Shown piece after piece: positions 48,096 to 58,336 of a DNA stretch of 64,000 nt. Under the pieces are notes generated by a model. It did no database searches and was not told the DNA's origin. It was given only the letters and a program-made list of their open reading frames with translations. The stretch covers positions 1 to 64,000 of the forward strand of contig NZ_SPQM01000011.1 of the NCBI RefSeq assembly GCF_004570345.1, in the 5' to 3' direction. Source of the stretch: Blastococcus sp. CT_GayMR20 (GTDB lineage Bacteria > Actinomycetota > Actinomycetes > Mycobacteriales > Geodermatophilaceae). A program made the translations under genes and the position numbers. The first letter of the stretch is position 1; every line of letters begins with the position of its first letter.

Positions 48096-49544
48096 GTGTC
48101 CGGCGCTCCCGTGATCGTGGTCGGCGCCGGGCCGGTGGGGCTGACGGCGGCGCTGCTGCTCGCCCGGCGGGGCGTCGCCGTCGAGGTCCTGGAGCGGCAC
48201 CGCGCGCCCTATCCCCTCCCCCGCGCCGTGCACCTCGACGACGAGGTGTTCCGCGTCCTCCAGGCCGCCGGCGTGGCCGACCCGGTGCTGGCCCGCACCC
48301 GGCCGATGGCCGGGCTGCGCCTGCTGGACGGGGCGCACCGCGTGCTCGCCGAGTTCGACCGCCATCCCGACGCGGGCATCCACGGCTTCCCGCAGGGCTC
48401 TTTCGTGCACCAGCCGGACCTGGAGGAGGTCCTCGCCGCAGCGGCGCAGGACGCCGGTGTCGCCGTCCGGCGCGGTGCGGAGGTGACCGGCCTGACCCAG
48501 GACGGCGACGGCGTCACCCTGACCGTCCGCCCCCGGGACGGCGGTGCGGACCGGTCCGTCCGGGCCCCCGCGGTGCTCGGGTGCGACGGCGCGAACAGCA
48601 CCGTGCGCGGCCTGATCGGTTCGGCCATGCGCGACCTCGGCCCAGCGGACCGGTGGCTCGTGCTCGACGTCCGGTCGGCGGACGCGCTGCCCGTCTGGCC
48701 CGGCGCACACCAGGTCTGCGACTCGCGGCACCCGGCGACGTTCATGCCCGTCACCGGTGACCGGTACCGGTGGGAGACCCGGATGGCGCCCGGGGAGACC
48801 GTCGCCGACCTGACCACGCCCGCGCGGCTGGCGGCGCTGCTGGCCCCCGTCGACCCCGCGTCCGTCGAGTTCGTCCGCGCGGTCGAGTACACCTTCCGCG
48901 CACAGGTGGCCGACCGCTGGCGAGCCGGGCGCGTGCTGCTGGCCGGGGACGCCGCCCATCTGAGCCCGCCGTTCGTCGGCCAGGGCATGGGGCTGGGGCT
49001 CCGTGACGTCCACCAGCTGGTCTGGAAGCTGGCCGACGTCCTCGACGGGGCCGCCGACGAGGAGCTGCTGGACACCTACCAGGCCGAGCGCGAGCCGCAC
49101 GCCCGTGCGCTGATCCGCGTCGCCCTGCTGCTGGGTCGGCTCATGACGGGTGGAGGGCGCGGTGGCGACGTCGTCCGCCGGGGGGTGCTGGCCGCCGTCC
49201 GGCGGATCCCGGCCGTCGCCGCGCTGGCCACCGACAGTCGGACCCCGCCGCTCCGACCGGGTCCGCTGGTCGAGCGCCGCGGGCGGGCGGGTCGCCGGCT
49301 GGCCGGCACGCTCGTCCCCGACCCCGAGGTGGTCGCCGACGGCCGGTGGTGCCGCCTGGACGACGTCCTCGGGCCGGGGGAGTCGGAACTCACGTCGGAC
49401 CTGTGCGTCCACCGGGCCGACGGCAGCGAGGTGTCCCTCGAGGACCCCGGGGGGACGCTGCACCGGTGGCTGGGGAGCGCTCCCCGGATCGGCATCCGTC
49501 CCGACCGCATCGTCCGCGCCGTGCTCCCGCGGTCCCGGGGCTGA
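48096..49544 (+). CDS. FAD-dependent aromatic-ring monooxygenase (right-arm copy)
   Basis: Identical 482-residue mirror of 22413-23861 with GAGPVG, CDGANS and GDAAH FAD motifs. Confidence 0.87.
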   Translation: MSGAPVIVVGAGPVGLTAALLLARRGVAVEVLERHRAPYPLPRAVHLDDEVFRVLQAAGVADPVLARTRPMAGLRLLDGAHRVLAEFDRHPDAGIHGFPQGSFVHQPDLEEVLAAAAQDAGVAVRRGAEVTGLTQDGDGVTLTVRPRDGGADRSVRAPAVLGCDGANSTVRGLIGSAMRDLGPADRWLVLDVRSADALPVWPGAHQVCDSRHPATFMPVTGDRYRWETRMAPGETVADLTTPARLAALLAPVDPASVEFVRAVEYTFRAQVADRWRAGRVLLAGDAAHLSPPFVGQGMGLGLRDVHQLVWKLADVLDGAADEELLDTYQAEREPHARALIRVALLLGRLMTGGGRGGDVVRRGVLAAVRRIPAVAALATDSRTPPLRPGPLVERRGRAGRRLAGTLVPDPEVVADGRWCRLDDVLGPGESELTSDLCVHRADGSEVSLEDPGGTLHRWLGSAPRIGIRPDRIVRAVLPRSRG

Positions 49545-49597
49545 GGTTGACGTCGCCTTAGCGTGGCCTTGTCCCGGGCGGTCGCACATTTGCCGGC

Positions 49598-50119
49598 ATG
49601 AGAAAGCCAGTGATCATCGCAGCCGCCCTCGCCATGAGCGCCTCCGTGGCCGGGCTCGCCTATGCCGCCGCTCCCAGCGGCTCGACGCCGACGGAGGACT
49701 CCTCCGTGGTCACGACGGTGCCGTCGGGCACCACGTCCTCGTCCACCGCCTCGAGCTCGTCGTCCACCGCCGAGCGGACGGCGGAGACCACCCCCACCTC
49801 GGTGCCCACCCACTCCTCCCGCCCGGACGACCACGGCGGCGACCGGGTCGGCGGCGGCCACGGTGCCGACGACGGCCCCGGCCACGGCACTGCGACGCAC
49901 AGCTCGTCGACGCCGAGCCCGACGTACGACGCCCCGGACGACAGCGACGGCCGGGTCCGCGGCGGTCACGGCCGAGACGACGGCCCCGGTCACGACGTCG
50001 GTGACGACCACGGCGGTGACCGCCGCGGTGGGGACGACGACAGCTCCGGGCGCGGCTCCGGCGGGGATGACGACGACAACTCCGGCCGCGGAGGCGGCGG
50101 GCGCGGCTCCGACGACTGA
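49598..50119 (+). CDS. Secreted Gly/Asp/His-rich protein (right-arm copy)
   Basis: Identical 173-residue mirror of 21838-22359: signal peptide, Ser/Thr-rich spacer, acidic His/Gly repeats. Confidence 0.65.
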   Translation: MRKPVIIAAALAMSASVAGLAYAAAPSGSTPTEDSSVVTTVPSGTTSSSTASSSSSTAERTAETTPTSVPTHSSRPDDHGGDRVGGGHGADDGPGHGTATHSSSTPSPTYDAPDDSDGRVRGGHGRDDGPGHDVGDDHGGDRRGGDDDSSGRGSGGDDDDNSGRGGGGRGSDD

Positions 50120-50129
50120 GCGACCGACC

Positions 50130-50176
50130 GTGCGCAGATCGTGGTGATGCGCCCCGCCTCACCACGGTCTGCGCAC
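50130..50176. terminator. Large hairpin (right arm)
   Basis: 18-base arms around an 11-base loop, 11 bp after the secreted-protein stop; mirror of 21781-21827. Confidence 0.5.
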
Positions 50177-50351
50177 ACTCACGCCGGGATCGCTCAGGAC
50201 ATGCCCGGATCCCTCCCGTCCCGGTCAGGAGCTGCGACGGATCGCCGCTGGTGGGGCTCCACGTGCGCTGACGTTCCGCGCAACCCACCCCTTGGGGGCA
50301 TCCGGCGGGCATCCGCTACAGGAAAGCCCGGATCCGTCCGATGGAGCGGAC

Positions 50352-52235
50352 GTGATCCTCGAACTGCGGGCCAGGGCGGCCCGGCTGCTCCCCGAGGGTC
50401 GCCTGCTGCCCGACGCCGTGTGGCAGCGCCGGCACCGCGCCATCGTGCGGCTGTGCCTGGCGTCGTCGGCGCTGCTCGTGATCTTCGCCTGGCTGCGCGG
50501 CTACGGACAGCCCGCCGCCGTCGCCGTCATCCTCGCCGTCGCCGGCCCGGTGGCGCTGGCCGTCCTCCCCCAGCTCGGCCGCAAGGGCCAGGCCGCGGCC
50601 ACCACCGTCAGCCTGATGGCGGCCTCGGTCGCCCTCGTCCACCTGTGGCAGGGCGTCACCGAGTCGCACTTCATCTTCTTCGTGATGGTCGGCGTGGTCT
50701 CGCTGTACCAGGACTGGGTGCCCTACGGCATCGCACTCCTGATGGTGATCCTCCACCACGGCGCCGTCGGGACCGTCTATCCGCACGTCGTCTTCAGTCA
50801 CGAGGCCCAGCACAACCCGTGGGTGTGGGCCGGGATCCACGGCGCCTTCGTGCTCGCCGCCAGCCTCGCCCACCTCGCAGCCTGGCGGCTCAACGAGGAC
50901 CAGGTGCTCAGCGACCCGCTGACCGGCCTGGCCAACCGCACCCTGCTCGAGGAGATCACGCACCGCGTCCTGCAGCGCGGTGGCGCGGTGAGCCTGCTGT
51001 TCATCGACCTGGACGACTTCAAGGACGTCAACGACAGCCGCGGTCACGCCGCGGGCGACGAGCTCCTCCTCGTCCTCTCCGACCGCCTGCGCGGGTGCGT
51101 GCGGCCCGGCGACGTGGTCGCGCGCATCGGCGGAGACGAGTTCGCCGTCGTCGTCCACGGTGGTCCGGACGTCGCCCGGGCGGTCGGCGAGCGGGTGCTC
51201 ACGTCGCTCGCCCTCCCGGTCCCCCTGGACGGCGGCTCCGTCACCGTCCACGGCAGCGTCGGGGTCGCCGCCTCCACCGACGGGGGCGACGGCACCGCCG
51301 GTGCCCTGCTCCGCAACGCCGACCTCGCGATGTACCTCGCCAAGGCCCAGGGCAAGAACCGCCTGGTCGTCTACGCCGACGGGATGGCCGAGGCGGCCCG
51401 CCGCCGTGCCGGCCTGGCCCAGGACCTCGCCGACGCCGCGGTCGCCGGCCAGCTCGAGGTCCACTACCAGCCCATCGTGCGGCTGACCGACGGGCGCACC
51501 ACGGGCTTCGAGGCGCTCGTCCGCTGGAACCACCCGGAGCGCGGGCTCATCCCGCCCTTCGAGTTCATCCCGCTCGCCGAGGAGACCGGTGCCATCACCG
51601 GCATCGGTCGCTGGGTGCTGCGGGCCGCCCTGCGGCAGGGCGCGGCGTGGTCCACCCGGACCGGTGCGCCCCTGCGGATGGCCGTGAACGTCTCGCCCCG
51701 CCAGTTCCAGGACGGCGACGTCGTCCGCGACGTCGTCGCCGCCCTCGAGGAGACCGGCTTCCCCGCGGGGCAGCTGACCCTGGAGGTCACCGAGGGCGTG
51801 CTCGTCCGCGACGCCGACTCCGTGGTCGCCCAGCTCGAGGAGCTGCGGGCGCTCGGGATCCGCATCGCCATCGACGACTTCGGCACCGGCTTCTCGGGCC
51901 TGTCCTACCTCCGCCACCTGCCCGCCGACATCATCAAGATCGACCGCAGCTTCGTCAGCGACCTGCCGCAGGACCGCTCTGCGACCACGCTCATCACGTC
52001 GATCGTCGAGCTCGCCCGCACCCTGGGCCTCGGCGTCGTCGCCGAGGGCGTCGAGACCGAGGAGCAGCGGCAGACCCTGGTGGATCTGGACTGCGCGCAG
52101 GCCCAGGGCTACTTCTTCGCCCGGCCCGAGCCGGCCGACCGCTGCACCGCGCACCTGCCCATGCCGCTCCCCCGGGTGCCGGCCCCGGCCGGCCCGCCCG
52201 CCGCCGAGCGGCTGCGGGGCGCCCGCACGGTCTGA
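50352..52235 (+). CDS. Membrane GGDEF-EAL protein (right-arm copy)
   Basis: Identical 627-residue mirror of 19722-21605, with intact GGDEF, RxxD inhibitory site and EAL catalytic residues. Confidence 0.92.
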   Translation: MILELRARAARLLPEGRLLPDAVWQRRHRAIVRLCLASSALLVIFAWLRGYGQPAAVAVILAVAGPVALAVLPQLGRKGQAAATTVSLMAASVALVHLWQGVTESHFIFFVMVGVVSLYQDWVPYGIALLMVILHHGAVGTVYPHVVFSHEAQHNPWVWAGIHGAFVLAASLAHLAAWRLNEDQVLSDPLTGLANRTLLEEITHRVLQRGGAVSLLFIDLDDFKDVNDSRGHAAGDELLLVLSDRLRGCVRPGDVVARIGGDEFAVVVHGGPDVARAVGERVLTSLALPVPLDGGSVTVHGSVGVAASTDGGDGTAGALLRNADLAMYLAKAQGKNRLVVYADGMAEAARRRAGLAQDLADAAVAGQLEVHYQPIVRLTDGRTTGFEALVRWNHPERGLIPPFEFIPLAEETGAITGIGRWVLRAALRQGAAWSTRTGAPLRMAVNVSPRQFQDGDVVRDVVAALEETGFPAGQLTLEVTEGVLVRDADSVVAQLEELRALGIRIAIDDFGTGFSGLSYLRHLPADIIKIDRSFVSDLPQDRSATTLITSIVELARTLGLGVVAEGVETEEQRQTLVDLDCAQAQGYFFARPEPADRCTAHLPMPLPRVPAPAGPPAAERLRGARTV

Positions 52236-52247
52236 CCAGGGGCCTGC

Positions 52248-52727
52248 TCAGAGGTCGACCTTCTCGTTCTCCCCCGCGTCGATCCGCTGACCGGTCACCT
52301 TCGCCTTCGCGAAGCTGAAGACGGTCGCCAGTCGCCCGCCGGGGCTGTCCCAGTACTCCGCCGAGTCGCCGTCCACCTTGAGCAGGACGACGCGGTCGTC
52401 GTCCGGACCTTCGGGGAACCAGGCCTCGACGGCGCTGTTCCAGAGCTCCCGCTTCCTCTCCCTGTCCTCGACGACGAACGCGCGCCCGGTCAGAGACACC
52501 CACGTGCCGCCCGAGCCGACGCCGACGTTGACCTGCGGAGAGACGGTCACGTGCTGGACGGCGGAGGAATCCCGCTCGGCGAAGAACCAGAGGTCGCCGT
52601 CGAACTCCACCTCCTGCAGCGTCATGGGTCGGCTGGTCACCGTGCCGTCGGGCGCGGTCGTGGTGAGGAAGCCGAAACGCTCACCCTTGATCAGTTCGGC
52701 CACCTTGGCGGTCTGCTCGTCGCTCAT
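52248..52727 (-). CDS. PNPOx-like flavoprotein (right-arm copy)
   Basis: Identical mirror of 19230-19709. ATG 52739 is the longer start option. Converges on the GGDEF-EAL gene 12 bp away. Confidence 0.82.
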   Translation of the reverse strand: MSDEQTAKVAELIKGERFGFLTTTAPDGTVTSRPMTLQEVEFDGDLWFFAERDSSAVQHVTVSPQVNVGVGSGGTWVSLTGRAFVVEDRERKRELWNSAVEAWFPEGPDDDRVVLLKVDGDSAEYWDSPGGRLATVFSFAKAKVTGQRIDAGENEKVDL

Positions 52728-52834
52728 GGTGGATTCCATTGCCCACAACCGGTCCCCTGACACCCGCGTCCGCGGGTCCGCTCACCGGACCGGGATCCCG
52801 TCCCGGATCCCGATCCGCGGCCTACGCTGCGGCG

Positions 52835-53542
52835 ATGTCCAATCGGGGCCCCTACCTGAGCGCGGCCGCCTGGCCGGAGATCCCGGCCGTCCCGCTGCTC
52901 GTGGTGCCGCTCGGATCGGTCGAGCAGCACGGTCATCACCTGCCGCTGAGCACCGACACCTCGGTGGCCTGCGCGGTCGCCGAGTCCGCCATCGAGGCGT
53001 TCGACGGCGCCCTGCTCGCGCCGGCGCTGGCCTACGGCGCGAGCGGGGAGCACGAGGGCTTCCCCGGGACGATCTCGATCGGCACCGAGGCCCTCACCGG
53101 CCTGCTCGTGGAGTACGGGCGCTCGGCCGGACGGTGGGCCGGCCGCGTGCTGCTGGTGAACGGGCACGGCGGCAACCACGACGCGCTGCGCGCGGCGGTG
53201 CCGCTGCTGCGCTCGGAGGGCCGGGACGTCGCCTGGTTCCCCTGCGGGGTGGCCGGCGGCGACGCGCACGCCGGCCGCACCGAGACGTCACTGATGTTGC
53301 ACGTGGAACCGGAGGGGGTCCGCCTGGCGTCCGCCGTGGCCGGGGTGACCACGCCGATCGGCCGCCTGCTGCCCCGCCTGCGCGCCGAGGGCGTGGCCGG
53401 CGTCAGCCCCACGGGTGTGCTCGGCGACCCGGCCGGCGCGTCGGCCTTCGAGGGAGCGGCCCTGGTGGACGAGCTGGTGCACCGGCTCGTCGCCGCGGGC
53501 CGCTCCTGGCGGGTCGACCCCGCGGGCCGGCTCGTCGAGTAG
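52835..53542 (+). CDS. Creatininase-family protein, MftE-like (right-arm copy)
   Basis: Identical 235-residue mirror of 18415-19122 with EQHG-HHLP and NGHGGNHD metal-site motifs. Confidence 0.78.
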   Translation: MSNRGPYLSAAAWPEIPAVPLLVVPLGSVEQHGHHLPLSTDTSVACAVAESAIEAFDGALLAPALAYGASGEHEGFPGTISIGTEALTGLLVEYGRSAGRWAGRVLLVNGHGGNHDALRAAVPLLRSEGRDVAWFPCGVAGGDAHAGRTETSLMLHVEPEGVRLASAVAGVTTPIGRLLPRLRAEGVAGVSPTGVLGDPAGASAFEGAALVDELVHRLVAAGRSWRVDPAGRLVE

Positions 53543-53605
53543 GGGGGTCGTCCTCCGGACGACACGCGGTCGGGTGCTTCCTGCGGCCGCGCTGAGCCCC
53601 GCGAG

Positions 53606-54607
53606 TCAGTCGAGGCTCTCGGCGAACATCGGGACCACGGTCTCCAGGGCGTAGAGCAGGCCGGGCGCCGAGGCGCTGGAGAAGGCGTTGAGCACGGTGA
53701 CGTCGTCCAGGACGACGGCGTGCCCGCCCTGCACCCACGGCAGGCTCTGCCACAGCGGGTCGGAGGTGAACTCCGAGGCCTCGACGAAGATCGGGAAGAC
53801 GACGGTCAGCTCCGCGTCGAGCAGGTCGAGCTGCTCGTCGCTGACCGGCACGAAGAAGCCGCCGGTCGAGAGGTCGTCGATGGCCGTCTTGTTCCTGAAG
53901 CCCAGATCCTCCATGAACTCGACGCGTGCGTCGCCGCGCACGTACGCGCCGAAACCCTCGGACGAGTAGGCGCCCACGGCCACCTCCGTGCCGGCGAACT
54001 CCGGGTGCTCCGCGGCGGCGTCGGTGAACGCCTGCTCGACCTGCGTCGCCAGGTCGGCCGCCTCGTCCGACCTGCCCAGCGCCCGGCCGACCATCTCCAG
54101 CTGCTGCTGCCAGGTGGTCAGGTACGGGTCGACGCCCTCGGGCTGCCCGATCGTGGGAGCGATGGCGCTCAGCAGGTCGTAGCGCTCCTGGGTGGCGGGG
54201 GAGCGGGTGTCGAGGATGAGATCGGGCTCGAGCGCCGCGATCGCCTCGTAGCTGGGCTCCAGCGTCTCGATGATCTCCGGCGCCTCGTCGTAGCCCTCCT
54301 CGACCCAGTCGCCGAGACCGTCGCCGCCGACGGCGAGCCAGTCGCTGACGCCGACCGGCTGAACGCCCAGCGCCAGCGACGTCTCCGCGTCCGACCAGCC
54401 AAGCGCCACCACGCGCGTCGGCTCCTCCTCGACCGTGACGTCGCCGAATGCGGTGCTCACGGTCACGGGGAAGGCTCCGGAGGAGGTGCTGCTCCCGGCG
54501 TCGGGGCCGCCGTCGTCGCCGGAGGCGCCGCCGCACCCGGCGAGGACCAGCAGGCCGGCCATCAGGGTGGCCGGCAGGGTGGCCGGGACGGCCGGACGGG
54601 TCGGCAT
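53606..54607 (-). CDS. Iron-siderophore substrate-binding lipoprotein (right-arm copy)
   Basis: Identical 333-residue mirror of 17350-18351, lipobox LVLAGC; controlled by the iron box at 54629-54646. Confidence 0.9.
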   Translation of the reverse strand: MPTRPAVPATLPATLMAGLLVLAGCGGASGDDGGPDAGSSTSSGAFPVTVSTAFGDVTVEEEPTRVVALGWSDAETSLALGVQPVGVSDWLAVGGDGLGDWVEEGYDEAPEIIETLEPSYEAIAALEPDLILDTRSPATQERYDLLSAIAPTIGQPEGVDPYLTTWQQQLEMVGRALGRSDEAADLATQVEQAFTDAAAEHPEFAGTEVAVGAYSSEGFGAYVRGDARVEFMEDLGFRNKTAIDDLSTGGFFVPVSDEQLDLLDAELTVVFPIFVEASEFTSDPLWQSLPWVQGGHAVVLDDVTVLNAFSSASAPGLLYALETVVPMFAESLD

Positions 54608-54628
54608 GGGAGCTCCTCCAGGCAGATA

Positions 54629-54646
54629 GGTAAGGCTCACCTTACC
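54629..54646 (-). promoter_or_regulatory. DtxR/IdeR-type iron box (right arm)
   Basis: Mirror of 17311-17328, upstream of the binding-protein gene on the minus strand. Confidence 0.8.
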
Positions 54647-54764
54647 ACAGGATCGTCACGGCTGGGTCGCCACCCCGTCCACGGCCCGCCCCGGCGGGCG
54701 ACCCTGCCCGCCGCGGTTACTGTGCCGAGCGCGACAGGGCGCCCCGGACCGGAGGACGGACACG

Positions 54765-56255
54765 ATGTCTCAGCGAGCGGAGCACGACCTGACCGGTCCC
54801 GGCCTCGAGGTACCGACGCCGCGAGTGGCGGTCGAGACCAACGGCATCAACGTCATCGACGAGAGCGAGCGCAAGGGCACCCCGCGGCAGCTCTTCTGGC
54901 CCTGGTTCGGCGCCAACGTCAGCGTGCTCGGGCTGGCCTACGGCTCGTTCCTGCTCGGTTTCGGCATCTCGTTCTGGCAGGCCGTGATCGCCGGGGTCGT
55001 CGGCATCGTCGTCTCCTTCCTGCTCTGCGGGCTGGTCGCCATCGCCGGCAAGCGCGGGTCCGCGCCGACCCTGGTGCTCAGCCGTGCGGCCTTCGGGGTG
55101 AACGGCAACAAGGTGCCGTCGGTGCTGTCCTGGATCCTGACGGTCGGCTGGGAGACGGCACTGGTCTCGCTGGCCACGCTGGCGACGTCCACCGTGTTCA
55201 CCCAGCTCGGCTGGGGCGGTGGCACCGCCACCGAGGTGGTCGCCCTGCTCGTGGTCGCCGGGCTCGTCGTCGTGGGCGGGGTCCTCGGGTTCGACCTGAT
55301 CATCCGCATGCAGACCGTCATCACCGTCGTCACCGGAGTGCTCACCGTCGTGTACGTCGCGCTGGTGGCGCCGGAGATCGACTGGTCGGCGGTCTCGTCG
55401 GCGCCGTCGGGCTCCACGGCCGCCTTCATCGGTGCCCTGGTGCTGGCCATGACCGGCTACGGCTTCGGCTGGGTGAACGCCGCCGCCGACTACTCGCGGT
55501 ACCTCCCCCGGCACGCCTCGACCGCCGGGGTCGTCGGCTGGACCACGTTCGGCGGCGCGCTCGCCCCGGTGATCCTGCTCGTCACGGGGCTCCTGCTGGC
55601 CGGCTCGGACCCCGAGCTGTCCGCGGCCATCGGCCTCGACCCGATCGGCGCGCTCGGCACGATCCTGCCGACCTGGTTCCTCGTGCCGTTCATCCTGGTC
55701 GTCGTCCTCGGCCTGATCGGCGGGGCGCTGCTGGACATCTACTCGTCCGGCCTCTCGCTGCTGGCTGCCGGGGTGCGCGTCCCCCGCCCGGTCGCCGCCA
55801 TGATCGACGGCGTCCTGATGGTCATCGGGACGGTCGCCGTCGTCTTCTTCGCCGACGACTTCATCGGACCGTTCCAGGGCTTCCTGATCACGCTCGGCGT
55901 CCCCATCGCGGCATGGTGCGGCATCATGCTGGCCGACCTGGCGCTGCGGAAGCGCGACTACGCGGAGCGGGAACTGTTCGACCCCCGCGGCCGCTACGGC
56001 AGCGTGCAGCCGGTGCCGCTGGTCCTGCTGCTCGTCGGGACTGTCGTCGGGTGGGGTCTGGTCACCAACACCTTCGCGGAGTGGCTCGACTGGCAGGGCT
56101 ACCTCCTGGAGCCCTCCGGGCTGGGCGGGCGGGACGGCTCGTGGGCCTTCGCGAACCTCGGCGTCCTCGCGGCCTTCCTCATCGGCCTGCTCGGCACCCT
56201 CGCGCTCCGCGGGCCGGCGGTCCGGGCCCAGGAGCAGGCGGAGCTGTCCCGGTGA
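54765..56255 (+). CDS. NCS1-family nucleobase symporter (right-arm copy)
   Basis: Identical 496-residue mirror of 15702-17192; stop overlaps the isochorismatase-like start. Confidence 0.9.
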   Translation: MSQRAEHDLTGPGLEVPTPRVAVETNGINVIDESERKGTPRQLFWPWFGANVSVLGLAYGSFLLGFGISFWQAVIAGVVGIVVSFLLCGLVAIAGKRGSAPTLVLSRAAFGVNGNKVPSVLSWILTVGWETALVSLATLATSTVFTQLGWGGGTATEVVALLVVAGLVVVGGVLGFDLIIRMQTVITVVTGVLTVVYVALVAPEIDWSAVSSAPSGSTAAFIGALVLAMTGYGFGWVNAAADYSRYLPRHASTAGVVGWTTFGGALAPVILLVTGLLLAGSDPELSAAIGLDPIGALGTILPTWFLVPFILVVVLGLIGGALLDIYSSGLSLLAAGVRVPRPVAAMIDGVLMVIGTVAVVFFADDFIGPFQGFLITLGVPIAAWCGIMLADLALRKRDYAERELFDPRGRYGSVQPVPLVLLLVGTVVGWGLVTNTFAEWLDWQGYLLEPSGLGGRDGSWAFANLGVLAAFLIGLLGTLALRGPAVRAQEQAELSR

Positions 56256-56788
56256 CCGACGGCTGGCTCGTCGTCGTCGATCTGCAGCACGTCTTCGGCG
56301 ACGAGGACTCCCCGTGGACGGCGCCCCGGTTCGCCGAGATCCGGCCGCGCGTCCGCCGGCTGGTCGAGGGCTTCGGCGACCGCGTCGTCTGGACGCGGTT
56401 CGTGGCGCCGGGCGAACCGGCGGGCGCCTGGGTGGAGTACTACGAGCAGTTCTCCTTCGCCCTCGTGCCGCAGGACGCGCGGCTCTACCAGCTGGTCGAG
56501 GACCCGGGCGCGCAGCCCGTCGTCACGACCACCACCTTCGGCAAGTGGGGCCCCGAGCTCGCCGGGATCGTGGGCGACGGCCCGCTCACCGTCACCGGGG
56601 TGGCCACCGACTGCTGCGTCATCTCCACGGTGCTCCCGGCGGCCGACGCCGGCCTGAAGGTCCGCGTCGTCACCGACGCCTGTGCCGGATCGGGGGACGA
56701 CGACCACGACCGCGCGCTGCGGGTCATGAGTCTCTACGCGCCGCTGGTCGAGCTCGTGACCACCGACGAGGTGCTCGGCGGGCGATGA
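56252..56788 (+). CDS. Isochorismatase-like cysteine hydrolase (right-arm copy)
   Basis: Identical 178-residue mirror of 15169-15705 with Asp, Lys and Cys (ATDCCV) triad. Confidence 0.85.
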   Translation: MTDGWLVVVDLQHVFGDEDSPWTAPRFAEIRPRVRRLVEGFGDRVVWTRFVAPGEPAGAWVEYYEQFSFALVPQDARLYQLVEDPGAQPVVTTTTFGKWGPELAGIVGDGPLTVTGVATDCCVISTVLPAADAGLKVRVVTDACAGSGDDDHDRALRVMSLYAPLVELVTTDEVLGGR

Positions 56789-56952
56789 CCCCTGCCCGGG
56801 TGGCCCGTCCCGTCGCCGCGCGGGCGAGGAGTCCCCGGTCACCCCTCCCGGCGCGTCCGGAATGAGCCGGGACCGGATGCGCTTGTCGCCGTCCGTACTG
56901 CGGAACGCGCCGACGAAGGCCCCGCGTCATCGACGATCGAACGAGGGACCTC

Positions 56953-58239
56953 GTGACCACCACCCAGGAGCGGCCGGGCGCCGCAGATCTGCCGGCCGCC
57001 GAGCTGCCCACCCGGGAACCCGCCCGTCCGGGAACCGCCCGCCTCGCCCTGCTGCTCGGCGCCTTCGTGGCGCTCGGGCCGCTCACCATCGACATGTACC
57101 TCCCGGCCCTGCCGACGATCACCGACCAGCTCGCCACGACCTCGGCCACCGTGCAGCTCACGCTCACCGGCACGCTGGTCGGACTCGCGCTCGGCCAGCT
57201 CGTGCTCGGGCCGCTGTCGGACGCCCTCGGCCGACGGGGACCGCTGCTCGCCGGGACCGCGCTGCACGTGGTCGCCTCGCTGCTGGTCCTGGTCGCGCCG
57301 AACATCGCCGTCCTCGGCGCGCTGCGGGTGCTCCAGGGCGTGGGGACGGCGGCCGGCGCGGTGATCGCACTCGCCATCGTCCGCGACCTCTTCGACGGCC
57401 GCGCGGCCGCGACGATGCTCTCGCGGCTGTTCCTCGTGCTCGGCGCGGCCCCGGTGCTCGCCCCGACCATCGGCGGGGAGCTCCTGCGGTTCACGTCCTG
57501 GCGCGGGATCTTCGCCGTCCTCGCCGCCTACGGGGCGGTGATGGTCACCGTCGGGTGGTTCTTCCTCCGGGAGACCCTGCCGCCCGCCCGGCGCACGAGC
57601 GCCGGCGTCCGCGGGACGCTGGGCGGCTACCGGGCGCTCTTCCGCGACCGCACCTACCTCGGCCTGGTGCTCGTCGCCGGGCTGACCATGGCCGGCCTGT
57701 TCAGCTACGTGTCGGGCTCGGCCTTCGTCTACCAGGAGGAGTTCGGGCTCGACGAGCAGCAGTTCGGTCTGCTGTTCGGCGCCGGGGCGGTCTGGCTCAT
57801 CGCTGCCACGCAGCTCAACCCGGTGCTGCTCCGCCGCTGGTCCCCCGCGCACCTGCTCGTCGCCGGCACGCTGGCCGGCCTGGCCGGCGGGGCGGCGCTC
57901 GTCGGCGTCTCGGCGACGGGGACCGGCGGGCTGTGGGCCGTGGCCGGCAGCCTCTGGGCGGTGCTCTTCGCGTGCGGGATCGCGCTGCCCAACGCGCCGG
58001 CCCTGGCGCTCTCCCGGCACGGTGACAGCGCCGGCACGGCCGCCGCGCTCCTCGGCGCCATCCAGTTCGGCGTGGGCGCCGTCGTCTCCCCCGTCGTCGG
58101 CCTGCTCGGCAACGACGCCCTCGCGATCGGATCGGTCATCGGGACCGCGCTGGTTCTCGCGCTGGCCGTCCTCGCCGCCGTCCGGCCGTGGCGGCTGCCC
58201 CTCCCCGGGGACCCGAGGGGCCCGGGCGCCGCTTCCTGA
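56953..58239 (+). CDS. Bcr/CflA-family efflux transporter (right-arm copy)
   Basis: Identical 428-residue mirror of 13718-15004, helix-1 signature PLTIDMYLPALPTI. Confidence 0.9.
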   Translation: MTTTQERPGAADLPAAELPTREPARPGTARLALLLGAFVALGPLTIDMYLPALPTITDQLATTSATVQLTLTGTLVGLALGQLVLGPLSDALGRRGPLLAGTALHVVASLLVLVAPNIAVLGALRVLQGVGTAAGAVIALAIVRDLFDGRAAATMLSRLFLVLGAAPVLAPTIGGELLRFTSWRGIFAVLAAYGAVMVTVGWFFLRETLPPARRTSAGVRGTLGGYRALFRDRTYLGLVLVAGLTMAGLFSYVSGSAFVYQEEFGLDEQQFGLLFGAGAVWLIAATQLNPVLLRRWSPAHLLVAGTLAGLAGGAALVGVSATGTGGLWAVAGSLWAVLFACGIALPNAPALALSRHGDSAGTAAALLGAIQFGVGAVVSPVVGLLGNDALAIGSVIGTALVLALAVLAAVRPWRLPLPGDPRGPGAAS

Positions 58240-58250
58240 GCGTCCGGGTT

Positions 58251-58266
58251 CGGTTGCCTGCAACCG
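58251..58266. promoter_or_regulatory. Inverted repeat upstream of the GAF regulator (right arm)
   Basis: CGGTTGCCTGCAACCG; mirror of 13691-13706. Confidence 0.45.
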
Positions 58267-58336
58267 GATCTCTGGTGGAAAGGCCCGTCAGCAGCCACGA
58301 TGGGCCGGACATGAGCCACCGTTGGCGGAGCATCCC